From contig JAPWDM010000013.1 of the NCBI GenBank assembly GCA_035578155.1, positions 8,209,527 through 8,273,526 of the forward strand: 64,000 nucleotides of DNA, written 5' to 3'. This stretch comes from Brachynemurus nebulosus (Eukaryota > Arthropoda > Insecta > Neuroptera > Myrmeleontidae). The notes beneath the pieces are model-generated. The model ran no database searches and was not told where the DNA came from. It saw only the letters and a program-made list of their open reading frames with translations. Positions 47,864-59,340 of the stretch are shown here, in pieces (position 1 is the stretch's first letter; each line of letters begins with the position of its first letter). The translations under genes were made by a program, and so were the position numbers.

Positions 47864-49364
47864 GAAGTAAATCCTTGGTGTAATTGGTATAAGACCTATT
47901 AAAAATAGTAACTTTGCTAAAGTACAAACAAATTTTTTAAAAAAGTGTTCCTGTTGCTCCGATAACAGTGTTCTGCAGAAGTAATACTTTGATGACAGAC
48001 ACTGAAATCTTACCACAAAATTACTGAAATTTGACCGAGAAAACTACATCACATAATCTCAATCTATTGTTGGAGTTGATTTCCAACCTTTGTTCCAACT
48101 GTACCGTCCCAACATCCTTAATACATATTTATAATTTCATATTAAATTTACAATTTTATTAAAATTAAAAAGAGAGAAAAAAATTAACACACTAAAAAAG
48201 AGTGGAATTAATAAAATAAAAAAAGAAAATTATATTTTTAATATACGTAAGCACAAAGGAAAGGAAATAACAAGGCTACATTACAGATAAATGTTTGTAT
48301 ATTTGTATGTATCAAGCAAAGAAATAAAACGAAAAAGAAAAAAATACATTTCAACAAACATATGTCACTTCAACGGAGCAGAAAAGTAACTCCTAGAAAT
48401 ATTAACGTCAACAATATTGTATACATACTTTGTTTGTAATACGTAACGTTACCAGTCACTGTAAAAAATTGTATCACTCGGCTCAAAGGAACGAACGGAG
48501 AAGAAGTGTTGAATTATTTACTGTAAAGTTGAAAAATGTAACTATACAGTTCTTTGTTTCTAACTTGAAATTGATTCTTTTGATGATGTCACAAGAAACA
48601 AAAAGTATAAATTGCTTGGCGTGTTTTTCAACACGTCCGTGCCGTGCTGAAGATCTATTTCAAATAAAACTTTGAAACTACCGTACCGAGAGTTCTGTAA
48701 AATATTGAAAATAAATATAATCAACGAAGAGTGGGTTTACTATTAATCAGTCAGCTTTTTACAACAAAAATATTTCCTAAATAAAATGGAGGTGACGTGC
48801 AATTGCAGAACTTTTCCGTTCCGCTTTTATTTCTTGAAACCTACTAGGGGGGAGGGTTGGGGTCAGTAACTCATAAGGAATTGATATATAAACATTTATG
48901 AATGATAAGAAAAAAAAATTAATAAGACGATTCTGTTTAAAGGTTACAAAGAATTAAAATTGGAAAATTTTTTGGAAACAAAATTGTTGTAAACTGGAAT
49001 TTCCACAAAATATATTTTTAAAAATTTTTCGAAATTTTTCCCCGGGTTTATCCGAAGTTACTGTGGTGTCATTTTAGAAAAATCGGTTGCCGATTGAAAT
49101 TATGCTAAACGACAACTAGCTTGCTGCGAAATTTCAAAGCTTATTCAGTTCTATGATAAGGAAAATAATAGTATTTGAAAACTGTAAGTCACGTGACATG
49201 AAAAAAACAATTTTGCCATTAAAACAATTGGAACCTTCTGTTACTTATACCTGCGAATGGTCATGGTCCGAAAAAAATTGAAAAAAAATACAAATCTTTT
49301 CGATTTTTCCAAAAAGTTAAAAATACCGATAACTGCCGAACCATTTGATTGATTTCATTTTAAA
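47864..49364. other. AT-rich sequence, no gene
   Basis: No supported feature. Frames up to 81 codons have no recognisable motif. Confidence 0.45.
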
Positions 49365-49486
49365 AATAAATAAGACAATTTTTACGTTACGAACAGTTCG
49401 TCAATGGACATACGGGCCGAAACATGTCACAGACATTTAAAACTTTAAATAAAGTGGTATTAGTAAAGTAAAAATTGTCTTTTATT
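49365..49486. repeat. short inverted repeat bracketing a CGAAACATGT motif
   Basis: AATAAATAAGACAATTTTTAC (49365-49385) and GTAAAAATTGTCTTTTATT (49468-49486) bracket GTCAATGGACATACGGGCCG followed by AAACATGTCAC. The layout parallels 36.78 kb, 28.0-28.3 kb and 6.1-6.6 kb. It may be a retroelement terminal segment. Confidence 0.55.
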
Positions 49487-50250
49487 ACCAGAACCATTGA
49501 CCAAAATGTCAGAATGCCAATTTTTTTACGGTTTCGATAAATTTAACATATTATTCGTCTGCATTTTCAAAGTTGAAACAGATTGTAGAAATATTCTACA
49601 ATAAATTTTTGTCGTACATATTAATTTAATCTATTTGTGTCGTTAGTTTCGTTACTCGAATTTTATTGTTTACAGTGTATAATTAAACAACTATCCCATA
49701 ATAATATGATTCAGAGTCACACTTGTATTATCAATTTTGAAAATCACAATTAAAAATAATTACATTTCGTAGATGCGCATGCAACTTGCAAACCTATTTA
49801 CATTATTTTATAAACAACTTAACACTCATTCCAACGATAAGACACAAACACATGATATAAAAATTTTTAAAATTCGAAACAAACATGGTAAGTACATTTG
49901 GCATGTTAGAATATCTATAGACGGTACTGTACCCACTGAATACATTTTATTGTACCTATCGGTTATTCTCTCATATGCATACGTTAAAATAATAAACATA
50001 ACACATCAGTTGCCGGCACAGTGCTTGCAATAATAATTGTTTGAGAGTTGTGTTTCAATATAAAGAATGATTAGTAAATCATTTATTGCATCTATGTGAA
50101 TTTATTACCTTGCTAAAAGAAGTAAAAATGAGTGGTTCTTGTAGAATTATTTCAAACAATGATCTTATTGAGGTAATTCTATTTATGTAGTGATAATTGA
50201 GATGGCTATAGTTCCGTATTGAACGACCAGATGGGAGTGAGTGTGAAGTG

Positions 50251-50279
50251 ATACCCCTGTCGCAGCACCTTACGTAACA
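50251..50279. mobile_element. family-A 5' end fragment
   Basis: ATACCCCTGTCGCAGCACCT then TACGTAACATT matches the first 30-35 bp of family A. The next family-A-like material is at 50580-50830, so the copy appears interrupted by the reverse transcriptase fragments. Confidence 0.6.
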
Positions 50280-50437
50280 TTCCGAACTATTTAAGAAAGA
50301 TAAAATTTTATTGTTATAATCAGTTCTGGATAAAATAACAGAAGTATTACCTTTATCAGCTTTGGTAATGATGAGATTATCTTGATTAATTTTTTGTTTG
50401 ATTGTTTTTCAAGTGTGGTTAAAATTTAACTTTGGAA
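50280..50437 (-). pseudogene. Penelope-like element reverse transcriptase fragment (minus copy)
   Basis: Minus-strand translation reads PKLNFNHT, an in-frame stop, then KTIKQKINQDN and LIITKADKGNTSVILSRTDY followed by NNKILSFLNSSE. The K-A-D-K-G-N block with flanking hydrophobics, then T-D-Y and a short ..FLN.SE tail, is what I know as the N-terminal part of Penelope-like (PLE) reverse transcriptases. The stop and the abrupt end at LNSSE show it is dead. It forms the left arm of an inverted repeat with 50445-50537. Confidence 0.8.
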
Positions 50438-50444
50438 TACTCGT

Positions 50445-50537
50445 CTTCCAAAGTTAAATTTTAACCACACTTTAAAAACAATCAAACAAAAAATTGATCA
50501 AGATAATCTCATCATTACCAAAGCTGATAAAGGTAAT
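50445..50537 (+). pseudogene. Penelope-like element reverse transcriptase fragment (plus copy)
   Basis: Plus-strand frame LPKLNFNHTLKTIKQKIDQD then NLIITKADKGN, a near-identical inverted copy of the neighbouring minus fragment. It lacks the stop (TTA instead of TGA) but ends sooner: after K-G-N the sequence changes to unrelated DNA. Only about 31 codons remain, without the catalytic Y-x-D-D region or a GIY-YIG endonuclease. Confidence 0.8.
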
Positions 50538-50579
50538 ATTCCGAGTTCTACACTAGAAGTTCTTTACGATGGTGTAATA

Positions 50580-50830
50580 AAAATTTAAAAAAAAAACATT
50601 TTACGAAACCCTATTTCAAAATGGTGTAAAAAAATTGGAATGTTTTTCAATTGTGGAAAATTGTGACAAAAAACCCATTTTTTTGACAAAAACTACCCAA
50701 AAGACCTTATTCTGAGTATCACACGTAGGTACCTGGCTGAATAATTCTTCCAAACTTTTGAGACATTAAACTCTAATTTTGGAAACGGTAAACATATTTT
50801 ACGTCAAAACTTCTAAAACTACTTTTATTG
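50580..50830 (+). mobile_element. diverged family-A middle segment
   Basis: ATGGTGTAAAAAAATTGGAA, TGGCTGAATAATTC.TCCAA and related blocks follow the order of family A (..AATGGTGTAAAAAAAT, ..CTGGCTGACGAACTCATCCAA..) with heavy divergence and no (TA)n tract. Confidence 0.5.
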
Positions 50831-51418
50831 AGATATTTCAAAAACCCGAGTTTTTTACTTATTCATTTCTGTTAGCATGCCCAGTTCTATTTGGATGCAA
50901 TAATTGACAAAAGAATTAATAATCATGTATAGATGGAATACATTTAACAAGCCCATTTTTTCGTAAATTATTTATTTATGAATATTTGTAATAGAAAATT
51001 AAATTGAAATTTGAGTATAGAGTTTGATAAACATTTTATACAAACGTGTACGTATGTACAGTTGGCGACAAACGAATTGTAACACTCGTGGCAACAATTA
51101 ATCCGAAATTCAGTTGACCAATTTATGTAAAATTAAAGTAAAAAATTGTATAAAAATACTAGACTAATTTAACACGTACCCACTTTAAAAACAAAGTATA
51201 TTCTATCAATATTACTTTGATAATTTTTCCCAGCAGCGTAGTAGTTGCTTTCTCCATAACTGTACATTGAGGAAATATGTTGATTATTGAATGTTTATAT
51301 TATAGGGTGCGTCATATAGTCCAGTCCGCAGTCAACATTTTATTCTATATTTTGTGTTTCACTTCATTCAGTTAGTTGATAAAAAGTAAATATTGAGCCC
51401 CAAACTAATAATGTAAAT
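50831..51418. other. AT-rich sequence with single transposon-like ends
   Basis: TACAGTTGGCGACAAACGAA at about 51058 and TATAGGGTGCGTCATATAGT at about 51300 look like Tc1/mariner-type termini, but no inverted partner was found. No gene. Confidence 0.35.
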
Positions 51419-51421
51419 TTA

Positions 51422-51871
51422 GGCCCAATTTACATTAACGTTCCGCTCTCGGTACGATATCACTACGCTCTCGATTCGATATAATCTTGTTGTGTTCACA
51501 TTACAGTGCTGATATCATGCTGTGTACCTATTCGTTCTCTATTCACATTATAATGTTGCTCTGGGTACACTCCCAGTTCGGTCTCAGTTCGATACAAATA
51601 TCATTTTATAACAACTGAATGCAAGCGGAGTGGAGTGGAATCAAAAAAGTGTTTACACTATAGGTACAAGCCATAACAAGTCTGATATCGCTCCGATAAA
51701 ATATTACCTGAGTGGTATTGATATTGGAGTGGCATTGGAACGGGAGCGAACCGCGACCGATATCAGAGCGGTGATGTGAATACACTCATTGTTTATTGTG
51801 TAAGAATATTATATCGAACCGGAAGCGGAGTGATGTCGTAGTGAGAGCGGAGCGTTAATGTAAATCGAGCC
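51422..51871. mobile_element. PIF/Harbinger-like MITE with TTA duplication
   Basis: Inverted ends GGCCCAATTTACATTAACGT and GGCTCGATTTACATTAACGC, flanked by TTA (51419-51421, 51872-51874). A three-base TWA duplication and GGCC-type ends are typical of PIF/Harbinger. The interior is rich in CGCTC/GAGCG words (GGAGCGAACCGCGACCGATA) that recur in both orientations. Length 450 bp, no transposase. Relic copy at 11965. Confidence 0.85.
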
Positions 51872-51874
51872 TTA

Positions 51875-53059
51875 GCTATAGTCATTGGAAAATAACCCTT
51901 TTAATTCACCCAAATATTTCAATCTACTCCGAAAGAAATATGTAGGTACATATATATGTTACGAAAAATTTTAGCCAAGGTTACTTAACGGATTTGGACA
52001 AGTGAGGTGTCTATCAATAAGACAACCCCTCAGAAGTGGCCTAACCGAACCCGACTTTTGAAATTCAATTTCGCTCCTCAGTTATATTGGTTCTCAAAGT
52101 TTGAAATCTATTTGTGATTTCTATATTTATATGGCTTTATCTTCTGTCACGCTTCATTTAGGTTAATAATTCATTTATTCCAAGAATTAATTTTGTTTCA
52201 ATAACACTTCTAATCATTTTGAAATTTTGTATATCAAATTTACCCGCTTACTATGCAAAATTTTAGATTTTTAGCATCATTTTTTATTGATGTAAAACAC
52301 AAAAATATTTCCAATAAAAGTAGATACATGACGTATTTTGCCATATACACGAGTATTGTTAACAAACTTCAAGTTTGTTGTTTTCAGTTGGTTTCCACCA
52401 TTTTGACTCGAAGTCCAGAAAGTTCTTAATTTTTGTGAAAAAGATTAAACAATGATTCGATCCGATAATTCTACTACATATTATTGTTCCAAATAGAAAA
52501 AGCTATTTTTTAAGTTAGCTGACAGACAGATAATACTTTCGAATAAACTTTTATGCATCATACTATATGGGATTCAAATCTATCATGTGAAATTACCAAA
52601 TAGGTCACTGGTAAGTATGATTATAACAAAACAGATGTAACTATTGCATTTTCTCATAGTGTAAATAACCTAGACCTGAGGTCTTTTTGTTCATTTTTTT
52701 TTTTTGCAATTCTCAGTTGGTTGTTACATGATATACGTTATATAATATGTTTTATGCTTAAAGAAATTAGAGCAATTTTGATTGCATAAATTCTATTAGA
52801 AATATTATTATTATAATTTTATATTCGTGTAATATAAATATAATTTTTTATAAAATATCATAAAACTTATTATTATAATAATATCATCGGTGCATTGACT
52901 CACTCAAACGAGTGAACGAATCTATATGTATAGTTTTTAACAAGAATAATTCTACAACTTTATGCCTAACATTCACAATTGCCAAGTGTTATGGTAATGT
53001 TAAGATATTTTTTAGCTTACCGGGCCCTCTCCTACCCCCGTAATATATATAGCACATAA
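51875..53059. other. AT-rich sequence, no gene
   Basis: Nothing recognised. Confidence 0.5.
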
Positions 53060-53475
53060 TGCTTTACACAAGAACTCTATTCAGAATTAAGGAACTATGC
53101 TTTTAAACCTTTCTTTAATGCTTAAAAAAGTGTCAATATTTTGCTGAATTACATGGCAGAACAAATGGTCGGAAAACGACATTTCATATTACACGAGCTG
53201 ATGATACTCCAATTAATGGCGGAAATAATTCCAGGCTACAGGAAATAGATTCAAAATTAAAGAACTAGTTTTTGACATTTCTCTAATGCTTAAAAAAGTA
53301 TTGCTTCTTTTCTGAATTACATTGGCATTGCAAATGGTGCAAAAACGACATTTCATATTACACAACCTAATGCCACTCTAATTAATGGCGGAAATGATTC
53401 CAGGCTACAAGAATTCTATTCAAAATTAAGGAATTGCATTTAAACATATCTCTAATGGTTAAAGAAGCGTTGATA
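53060..53475 (+). repeat. ~170-bp repeat array, about two and a half units
   Basis: Units are aligned on CGACATTTCATATTACACGA (53177) and CGACATTTCATATTACACAA (53346), period 169, each followed by AATTAATGGCGGAAAT and a TTTCTCTAATGCTTAAAAAAG-type segment. Best preserved of the three loci of this repeat. Confidence 0.9.
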
Positions 53476-56400
53476 TTTTTTTTTTAAATTAAATTTTAGA
53501 CCAAGGGAAGTTTAATAATTTAAGATATTAATTACTTAGTTTCTTTTTTATGTCACCGAAGGATGACATATTAATCTCGTTGTGTGATCATAGTGGGGGA
53601 AACATTATCATAGAGTTGTACATGCATATATTGAATAAACGCAAGAGGGCTGTATGCTCACTGTACCTACAAAAAGAGCCAAAAAATCATAAATTAACAC
53701 TTTCACTGAGGTGACATTACTTAGTGCGTGTCAAAAACACGCACTTGACGAATTTTTTTTATTTAATAAACGCTACTAAATTATAATATGCCTTTTCATA
53801 CATCTTTGTCATGTTATTGAATATTGAAAAATAATAATAAAATGGGTAAAAATCAATCACCTTTGTAATTTTCTTTCTTGTTTGCAGTAAGCTATTACCG
53901 AGTAACTTGGTCCTTTTACTTAGTGCTTCAATTTCAATACGAACTAAAATAATGAGGTTACAGCCGCAAGTTCCTAAATTAATTAAGAGTCAAATATCTT
54001 TATTCAATTAAAGTGAGAAATCAATATGGTGGATAATATGGTATAATGATAATAACGTTTTTTAACAGTTAAAAATAATGTTAAACACAAAAATTTACGA
54101 TTTTTTATGCAATTAATGAAACCTCTACTAGTGGTGCTCTCTCTTACGCAAGTACCAACTTTTAAATTAAAAATACAGAATAACGTAAATAATATACTTG
54201 TTCCTACTTAGAAAACGGTGTACAGTTGCGCCTCAGACAATATTTATTTGTCTTTGTTTCTTTTGCGCAATTTACCGTGGGCGCGAGGCAAAGTTACTAT
54301 TGTCATAGATCGTGGGTATCATCAACTATAGCAGTTGAATTCTTTGTTTAGATGTGTCGATATTTTATAGGCACGACAATATTCTACACAGATAGGTAGG
54401 TCTTTTGTTTCTAAAGGTGTGCTAACCTAAGCTAAGGTAACGTTCGTTCGCTCGTACTAAAAACACGAATTTTTTGAATAAAATATCAAATGTACAACAA
54501 TATTATTAACTTTTTGTACCTACAACAGCTAAGTATTGTACACCTTTCACTAAATAGTTTGTTATTAAGATCATTTTTATAAAATACATAATTTTCAATA
54601 AAGATTAATATAAATTATGCGAGTTAATATCTTTATTAGTGAAAGCGTTCATGTTATTTCAATTACAAATTAAAGTAAAAGTATTTTTCGACGAGAAATT
54701 AAAACATGAACTTCATTAGAAAATTGTTAATTAAAAAATTGTTTCAATAATTTTTTATTATAATGTTTTCTAATTAAAAGTACCAAACAGGATTCAAGTG
54801 AGTTACGTCATGACCTTACATCCGTTTCTAAAAAACAGAATAATACTCGTCAAATAAAAATTTTTTTTTTAGTTTTAACAAAATTGAAAATATCCCTGTC
54901 GCCGTATTCTGTATGTATAACATAGCAAGATTCCGGTTAGAAAAATTTTCTCGAAAATCCATTTACATAGGATAATGTGAATCGGAAACTTTTCCTTCGA
55001 AAATATCAAAAATTAATAAATTAAACACGTCAAGAAACTAGCCAAGAGTGACATCATTACATTAGTTCATATGATTTCGCATACTATTTCGCAATTTCGC
55101 AATTTCACAATTTGTAATTTAATGTCCTTAATATTTTTTACTACGAGCAAAAAGAGTCACTATTTTGAAAATTAATACACTAATACCTATGGTGCCTAGA
55201 CAGAAAGCGAGGGACGTTTGTTTATGTACCTTATTAGTGTACAATTTACATGGAACTGTTGACGCTAATACTTGTGGTAGCACTCAAAGTGTGCCACTGA
55301 TGTCTCCTTCAAAAGCATAAATTTAGGACTGAACATGTTAAGTCTCAAAGTTCTAATTTTATCTCTGTAGGTATATAGACCGGAACAAGCTCATAAATAA
55401 TAAAAATTCTGATATGCAATTTCCACCAAGACATTCACAACTTTTATCTTGTTTTTTCACATTTTTACTCATCAATTAATCTATGCTCATAATGTTCACT
55501 CAATTAAAACTGCGCGCAAAATATATTCTTCAAATAAAAATTAAAGAAACAGCTAATACTAGCTTCGATCAATTTAACAAAACTTCAAAAAAAATCGTGA
55601 TTCTTTAAAACATAATAATTTTGGAATGTTTAAATTTAATTAAAAGTAAAACTAATAAATGTTACTTTCAATTCAAAACGAAAAATCAATTAAGAGTTCA
55701 AAAATAGAGTTGTAATCAACGCCACACGGGTCTGTCTATAATCGTTCACGATTTTTTTTCCAATTTAGACATTAAAAGAAAAAAAATACAAACATATAAC
55801 CGATTCAATTTGCATATAAAACTAATTTTCGTTTAAATAACGAATTACATACGTTTGTTTTTATGACACTATAAAACTAGTGACATTTTCTTTTAAATGT
55901 ACCCGACGTTACAAAAAATTTACAAATACATTTGAATAAAGTATCCATTGAATTGGTGTCTTTTGTTTTTTGTTACAAAATAAGTGCTAGTGGACGTTGA
56001 ATAAAGATCGAATAAGTGTTGTCATTTGTTTAAAACTGCAATAAAATGAGATTGTTTTGTTTTATTACACCATCGTGTTTTGTTTAATTTTGAAACGTTG
56101 GGTATTGAAAATTAAAATGGTATTTATAGCTGGCAAATAGTTTTAAATATTGAATGAAGTGTATTATTATTTATTAAAAAGGATCATAAATTTATTATGA
56201 TGAATAATATTTATAAAATTATAATAATTAGGTAATTTTAAATTTAGCCTAAAGTGTTTTTTATGCCTGAACGGGTACACGTTCTGTATTCAGTTATGAA
56301 ACTATAGCTTTCTGGCAATAAAAAATTTTATGTATTAGAAATAACTTTATCGAACACTCACTGAAATGTGAAACAATAAAACTCAACACCACAGGCCTGC

Positions 56401-57134
56401 CAACAACTAACTGCACGGTTAGAAATCCATATTGTTGGGTTAAATGTCAACTTTTATTGTTAATTACTTTCATGAGTTCATAACATAGGTAAACATTATG
56501 AGAAGTGTGCATATTCGATTTTTAACGATCGCATTAAATTATACGTTTCGGATGAATTTGTTTTGATCATTGAAAAAGCGAGTTTAGAAGTTATGGCGAG
56601 TGTACACGCGCTATGATTCACTGGCGCCAGTAAAAGCAAAATCTATTTTTAATCATCTACTGGTGCGCAAGTAATGGCGCCAGAAAAATCATTACTATAA
56701 TTCCTTCTTCAAAATCTCTTTTATTCATTCTATGTTTCTTCAACTACTTCCAACAATTTTTGTGGCACCGTCAAAATCATAAGACATATTCATCAAATCA
56801 TTTATCATTAAAAGAACAATAATGTCCGCGTGTTCCTGTCAAATTAGATCTCAAAATTTATTTTCAACATATTTTTTCAATTTTAATAAAATGATCATTA
56901 CATTTACGAAATTTGTTGTAACTCAAAAGTAAAAAAAAGAAAATTACGTGATAATTTATTTTTCGTTTTTACTTAAAAAAATATATTTAATTTTGTTTAT
57001 ATTTTTATATTTCTCTCATTTTGAAATTTAATTGTATGTCTTAAAACCTACGCATCAAGTTATATAAATATTTTATAATGACAAATTTCAATTTTGCTAC
57101 CATAATTCGTTAAGCAGCCGAGTGATATTTGTAT

Positions 57135-57135
<1 letters not shown>
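53476..57135. other. AT-rich sequence, no gene
   Basis: No supported gene. A motif TGCGTGT..AACACGCACTTGACGA (53728-53750) belongs to a dispersed repeat. A family-A 5' fragment is annotated at 54888. A pair CTGGCGCCAGTAAAA (56611) and TGGCGCCAGAAAAA (56673) is a small direct repeat. Otherwise nothing recognised. Confidence 0.45.
54888..54990 (+). mobile_element. diverged family-A 5' fragment
   Basis: AAAATATCCCTGTCGCCGTA, CATAGCAAGATTCCGGTTAG and TCTCGAAAATCCATTTACAT follow the family-A 5' block order with many changes. Confidence 0.6.

Positions 57136-57180
<45 letters not shown>
57136..57180. repeat. poly(T), 45 bases
   Basis: Uninterrupted T run, the longest homopolymer in the window. 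It could be the poly(A) tail of a minus-strand retroposon, but no flanking duplication was found. Length in the assembly may be unreliable. Confidence 0.95.
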
Positions 57181-57181
<1 letters not shown>

Positions 57182-57883
57182 AAAATATAATTTTCTAAAT
57201 GTAAATAAATAAATATGTACAAAGAAATTAATTTAAACACATCGACATCACAAAATATTCATAAAAAAGATTTATATTAACATTTTCAGAAAAAAATTAC
57301 TTAAATTATTAAGTAATAATGTTTGTCTTTGCCGTAGGAGATGGAAAAAATTATTACAATTTTTGTATATTAATATATTTTTGGAATTTAATGGTTTATT
57401 TTCTTAGAAAATACAGAAAATTACGAAATTGCCAGTAAAATATGAGACTGCTGGTAATGTTTTTTTGTCTAGAAAACTTAAATTTTTTACACTAAAATAC
57501 ATTTTAAATAGTAAAAATAGTTGAAAAAATTATTCCGTCGAGAATAAAATTCACTAAATGCGTATTGGAGACACATTAAGTCAGGGTTCCTTAGCGGTTA
57601 AAGTTCTTCAGAGTTTTCGTGAGGAAATTTTTTTACGGTTTACCATAAAAGTTAGCAATAGATAAGTATATTAGTTACTGTCTTACACTTACACATCATG
57701 TGTTACTATAACGGTCAATTACGTAATAATATAGTTAACCTATATTTCTTAAAGTTATCAATTTTAGTTTAAAGTTCTTAGCAAATGTTACTTAAGTGTT
57801 TTCTGATTATTTTGGGTGTACGCAATAATTTTTCTCAGTAATAGATAAAATAATTTATTTATTCATTAATCCAAACGGATAGC
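57181..57883. other. AT-rich sequence, no gene
   Basis: Contains a diverged copy of the dispersed GCGT..ACACATTAAGTCAGGG motif near 57560. No gene. Confidence 0.5.
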
Positions 57884-57887
57884 TTAA

Positions 57888-58372
57888 GGGGATTTTTACT
57901 CAAGAGTCGTTAAAAATTATGTACTTATCTAGAATTTTTTTCTCAAGAACGGAAGTAAATATAAATTTCAAATTTTGTACACGTATTTATTAAGTATTAA
58001 ACTACACAAAAAAAAATTTTTTCAAGGAAAAATATAAAAAAGTATCCATTTTATAGATACTTCAGTGTGACGATCCGAAAATCCAATGCCTTGTTGGCGG
58101 ACATCCTAGCGCCGGTAATAAACCACCGAAATCCAAAAACAAAAAGGATTTATAAAATATATGAAAAAAATGGCCTTTTGATTACGATTTTTGTCTTATT
58201 TTTCGCTCTTTAAAGTAAGTTTAAAAATAAAAAAAATATTGAAAGTGTGTCGAACTTAGGTATAGGTGCCGAAGAATTGAATTATCTTTAAAATAAAAAA
58301 TTAAAACAAAGGATCCATCGAATAGTTTTTGAGTTATCGTGTCCACCAGTTCCAAAAATGTAGTTCCGAGAT

Positions 58373-58464
<92 letters not shown>

Positions 58465-58797
58465 AAACATATTTTCAAAATTTTATATTTAATACTTATT
58501 ATTGCGTGAACTACGTTTTTTGAATTTTTTTTTTTATAGAAAGCTGGATTCGGTTAATGTGCAAGAATCTTGTTTTTAAATTATTTTCAGTAAAATCACT
58601 TTGAGAACATATTCTACACATGATTTACTATCAATTTCGGCAAAAAAATTGATTTTTTTTATCAAATCTCAAGTAAACCTTCCCTTAAATTACTTTCAGC
58701 AAAATCACTTTGGGAACATATTCTACACATAATTAGCTACCAATTTCTGCAAAAAAAAAAATTGATTTTTTTTAACGACTCTCAAGTAAACCTCCCC
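57888..58797. mobile_element. 910-bp TTAA-flanked element with duplicated right end
   Basis: Left GGGGATTTTTACTCAAGAGT then CGTTAAAAA and inverted right GGGGAGGTTTACTTGAGAGT then CGTTAAAAA, inside TTAA (57884-57887, 58798-58801). The interior has an (AT)n tract at 58379-58461. The right 109 bp are present twice in tandem. TTAA flanks suggest piggyBac-type insertion, by inference. No transposase frame. Confidence 0.75.
58379..58461. repeat. (AT)n microsatellite, ~83 bp
   Basis: Perfect dinucleotide run preceded, about 40 bp upstream, by GAGTTATCGTGTCCACC, which resembles the family-A motif that precedes its own (TA)n tract. Confidence 0.97.
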
Positions 58798-58801
58798 TTA
58801 A
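58577..58801 (+). repeat. 109-bp tandem duplication
   Basis: Two copies aligned on TTCAG.AAAATCACTTTG (58586, 58695), GAACATATTCTACACAT and TCTCAAGTAAACCT.CCCTTAA, period 109. Each copy ends in the element's own terminus. Confidence 0.9.
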
Positions 58802-58861
58802 GTTTAACATTTCATATTTTCTGCCATTTCTTTAACGATTTAAAAGTGAATTTTTCTAGGG

Positions 58862-59293
58862 ATGTTTTCTAATATGGAGATAATGTACCTATATATCGAT
58901 GCAAAATTTCATTTAAACTACCATTTTCTATACTTCAAATTTCTCTTTTGGATTTTCAAAAATTTAGTTGGTTCATGTGACAAACGACAAACAGGTAGAC
59001 ATGAAAAAATCATAAGTTTTATTTTTCTTCAGAATCTTAAAAGTATCGAAATCTTAACCGAAATAATACTGAAAATTTGTAAAGAATTATCTTTCACTTT
59101 TACGCACAACCGAAAAAAATTTTTTTCCAGTTTTCCCATCAAAATTTCCCCTACAGTAACCTACCCGGAAAATTCTTTATTTATTTTCCCCAATGAAAAT
59201 TCTGATAAGAACAAAATACCATTAATATTAAAAAGACACCATATTTTATATTCTTATAATAATAATTTTCATTTCTTTAGAAAAGTAAAGTAA
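58862..59293 (+). other. longest open frame (143 codons), probably not a gene
   Basis: The product is rich in F, I, K, N, H and L, the composition expected from translating AT-rich DNA. The stretch GSCDKRQTGRHEKIIS derives from a CAAACGACAAACAGGTAGACA sequence that resembles the retroposon tail motif at 47490. No domain, transmembrane pattern or signal peptide is convincing. Most likely chance or a repeat remnant. Confidence 0.15.
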
Positions 59294-59326
59294 TAAGGTG
59301 TTGTCATCCAGGAGTGGTGAAATTAC

Positions 59327-59340
59327 GGGGGGGGGGGGGG
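59327..59340. repeat. poly(G), 14 bases
   Basis: Fourteen consecutive G in otherwise AT-rich DNA (ATTAC then G14 then CAATAAAC). Capable of forming G-quadruplex-like structure; it could also be an assembly artefact. Confidence 0.95.
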
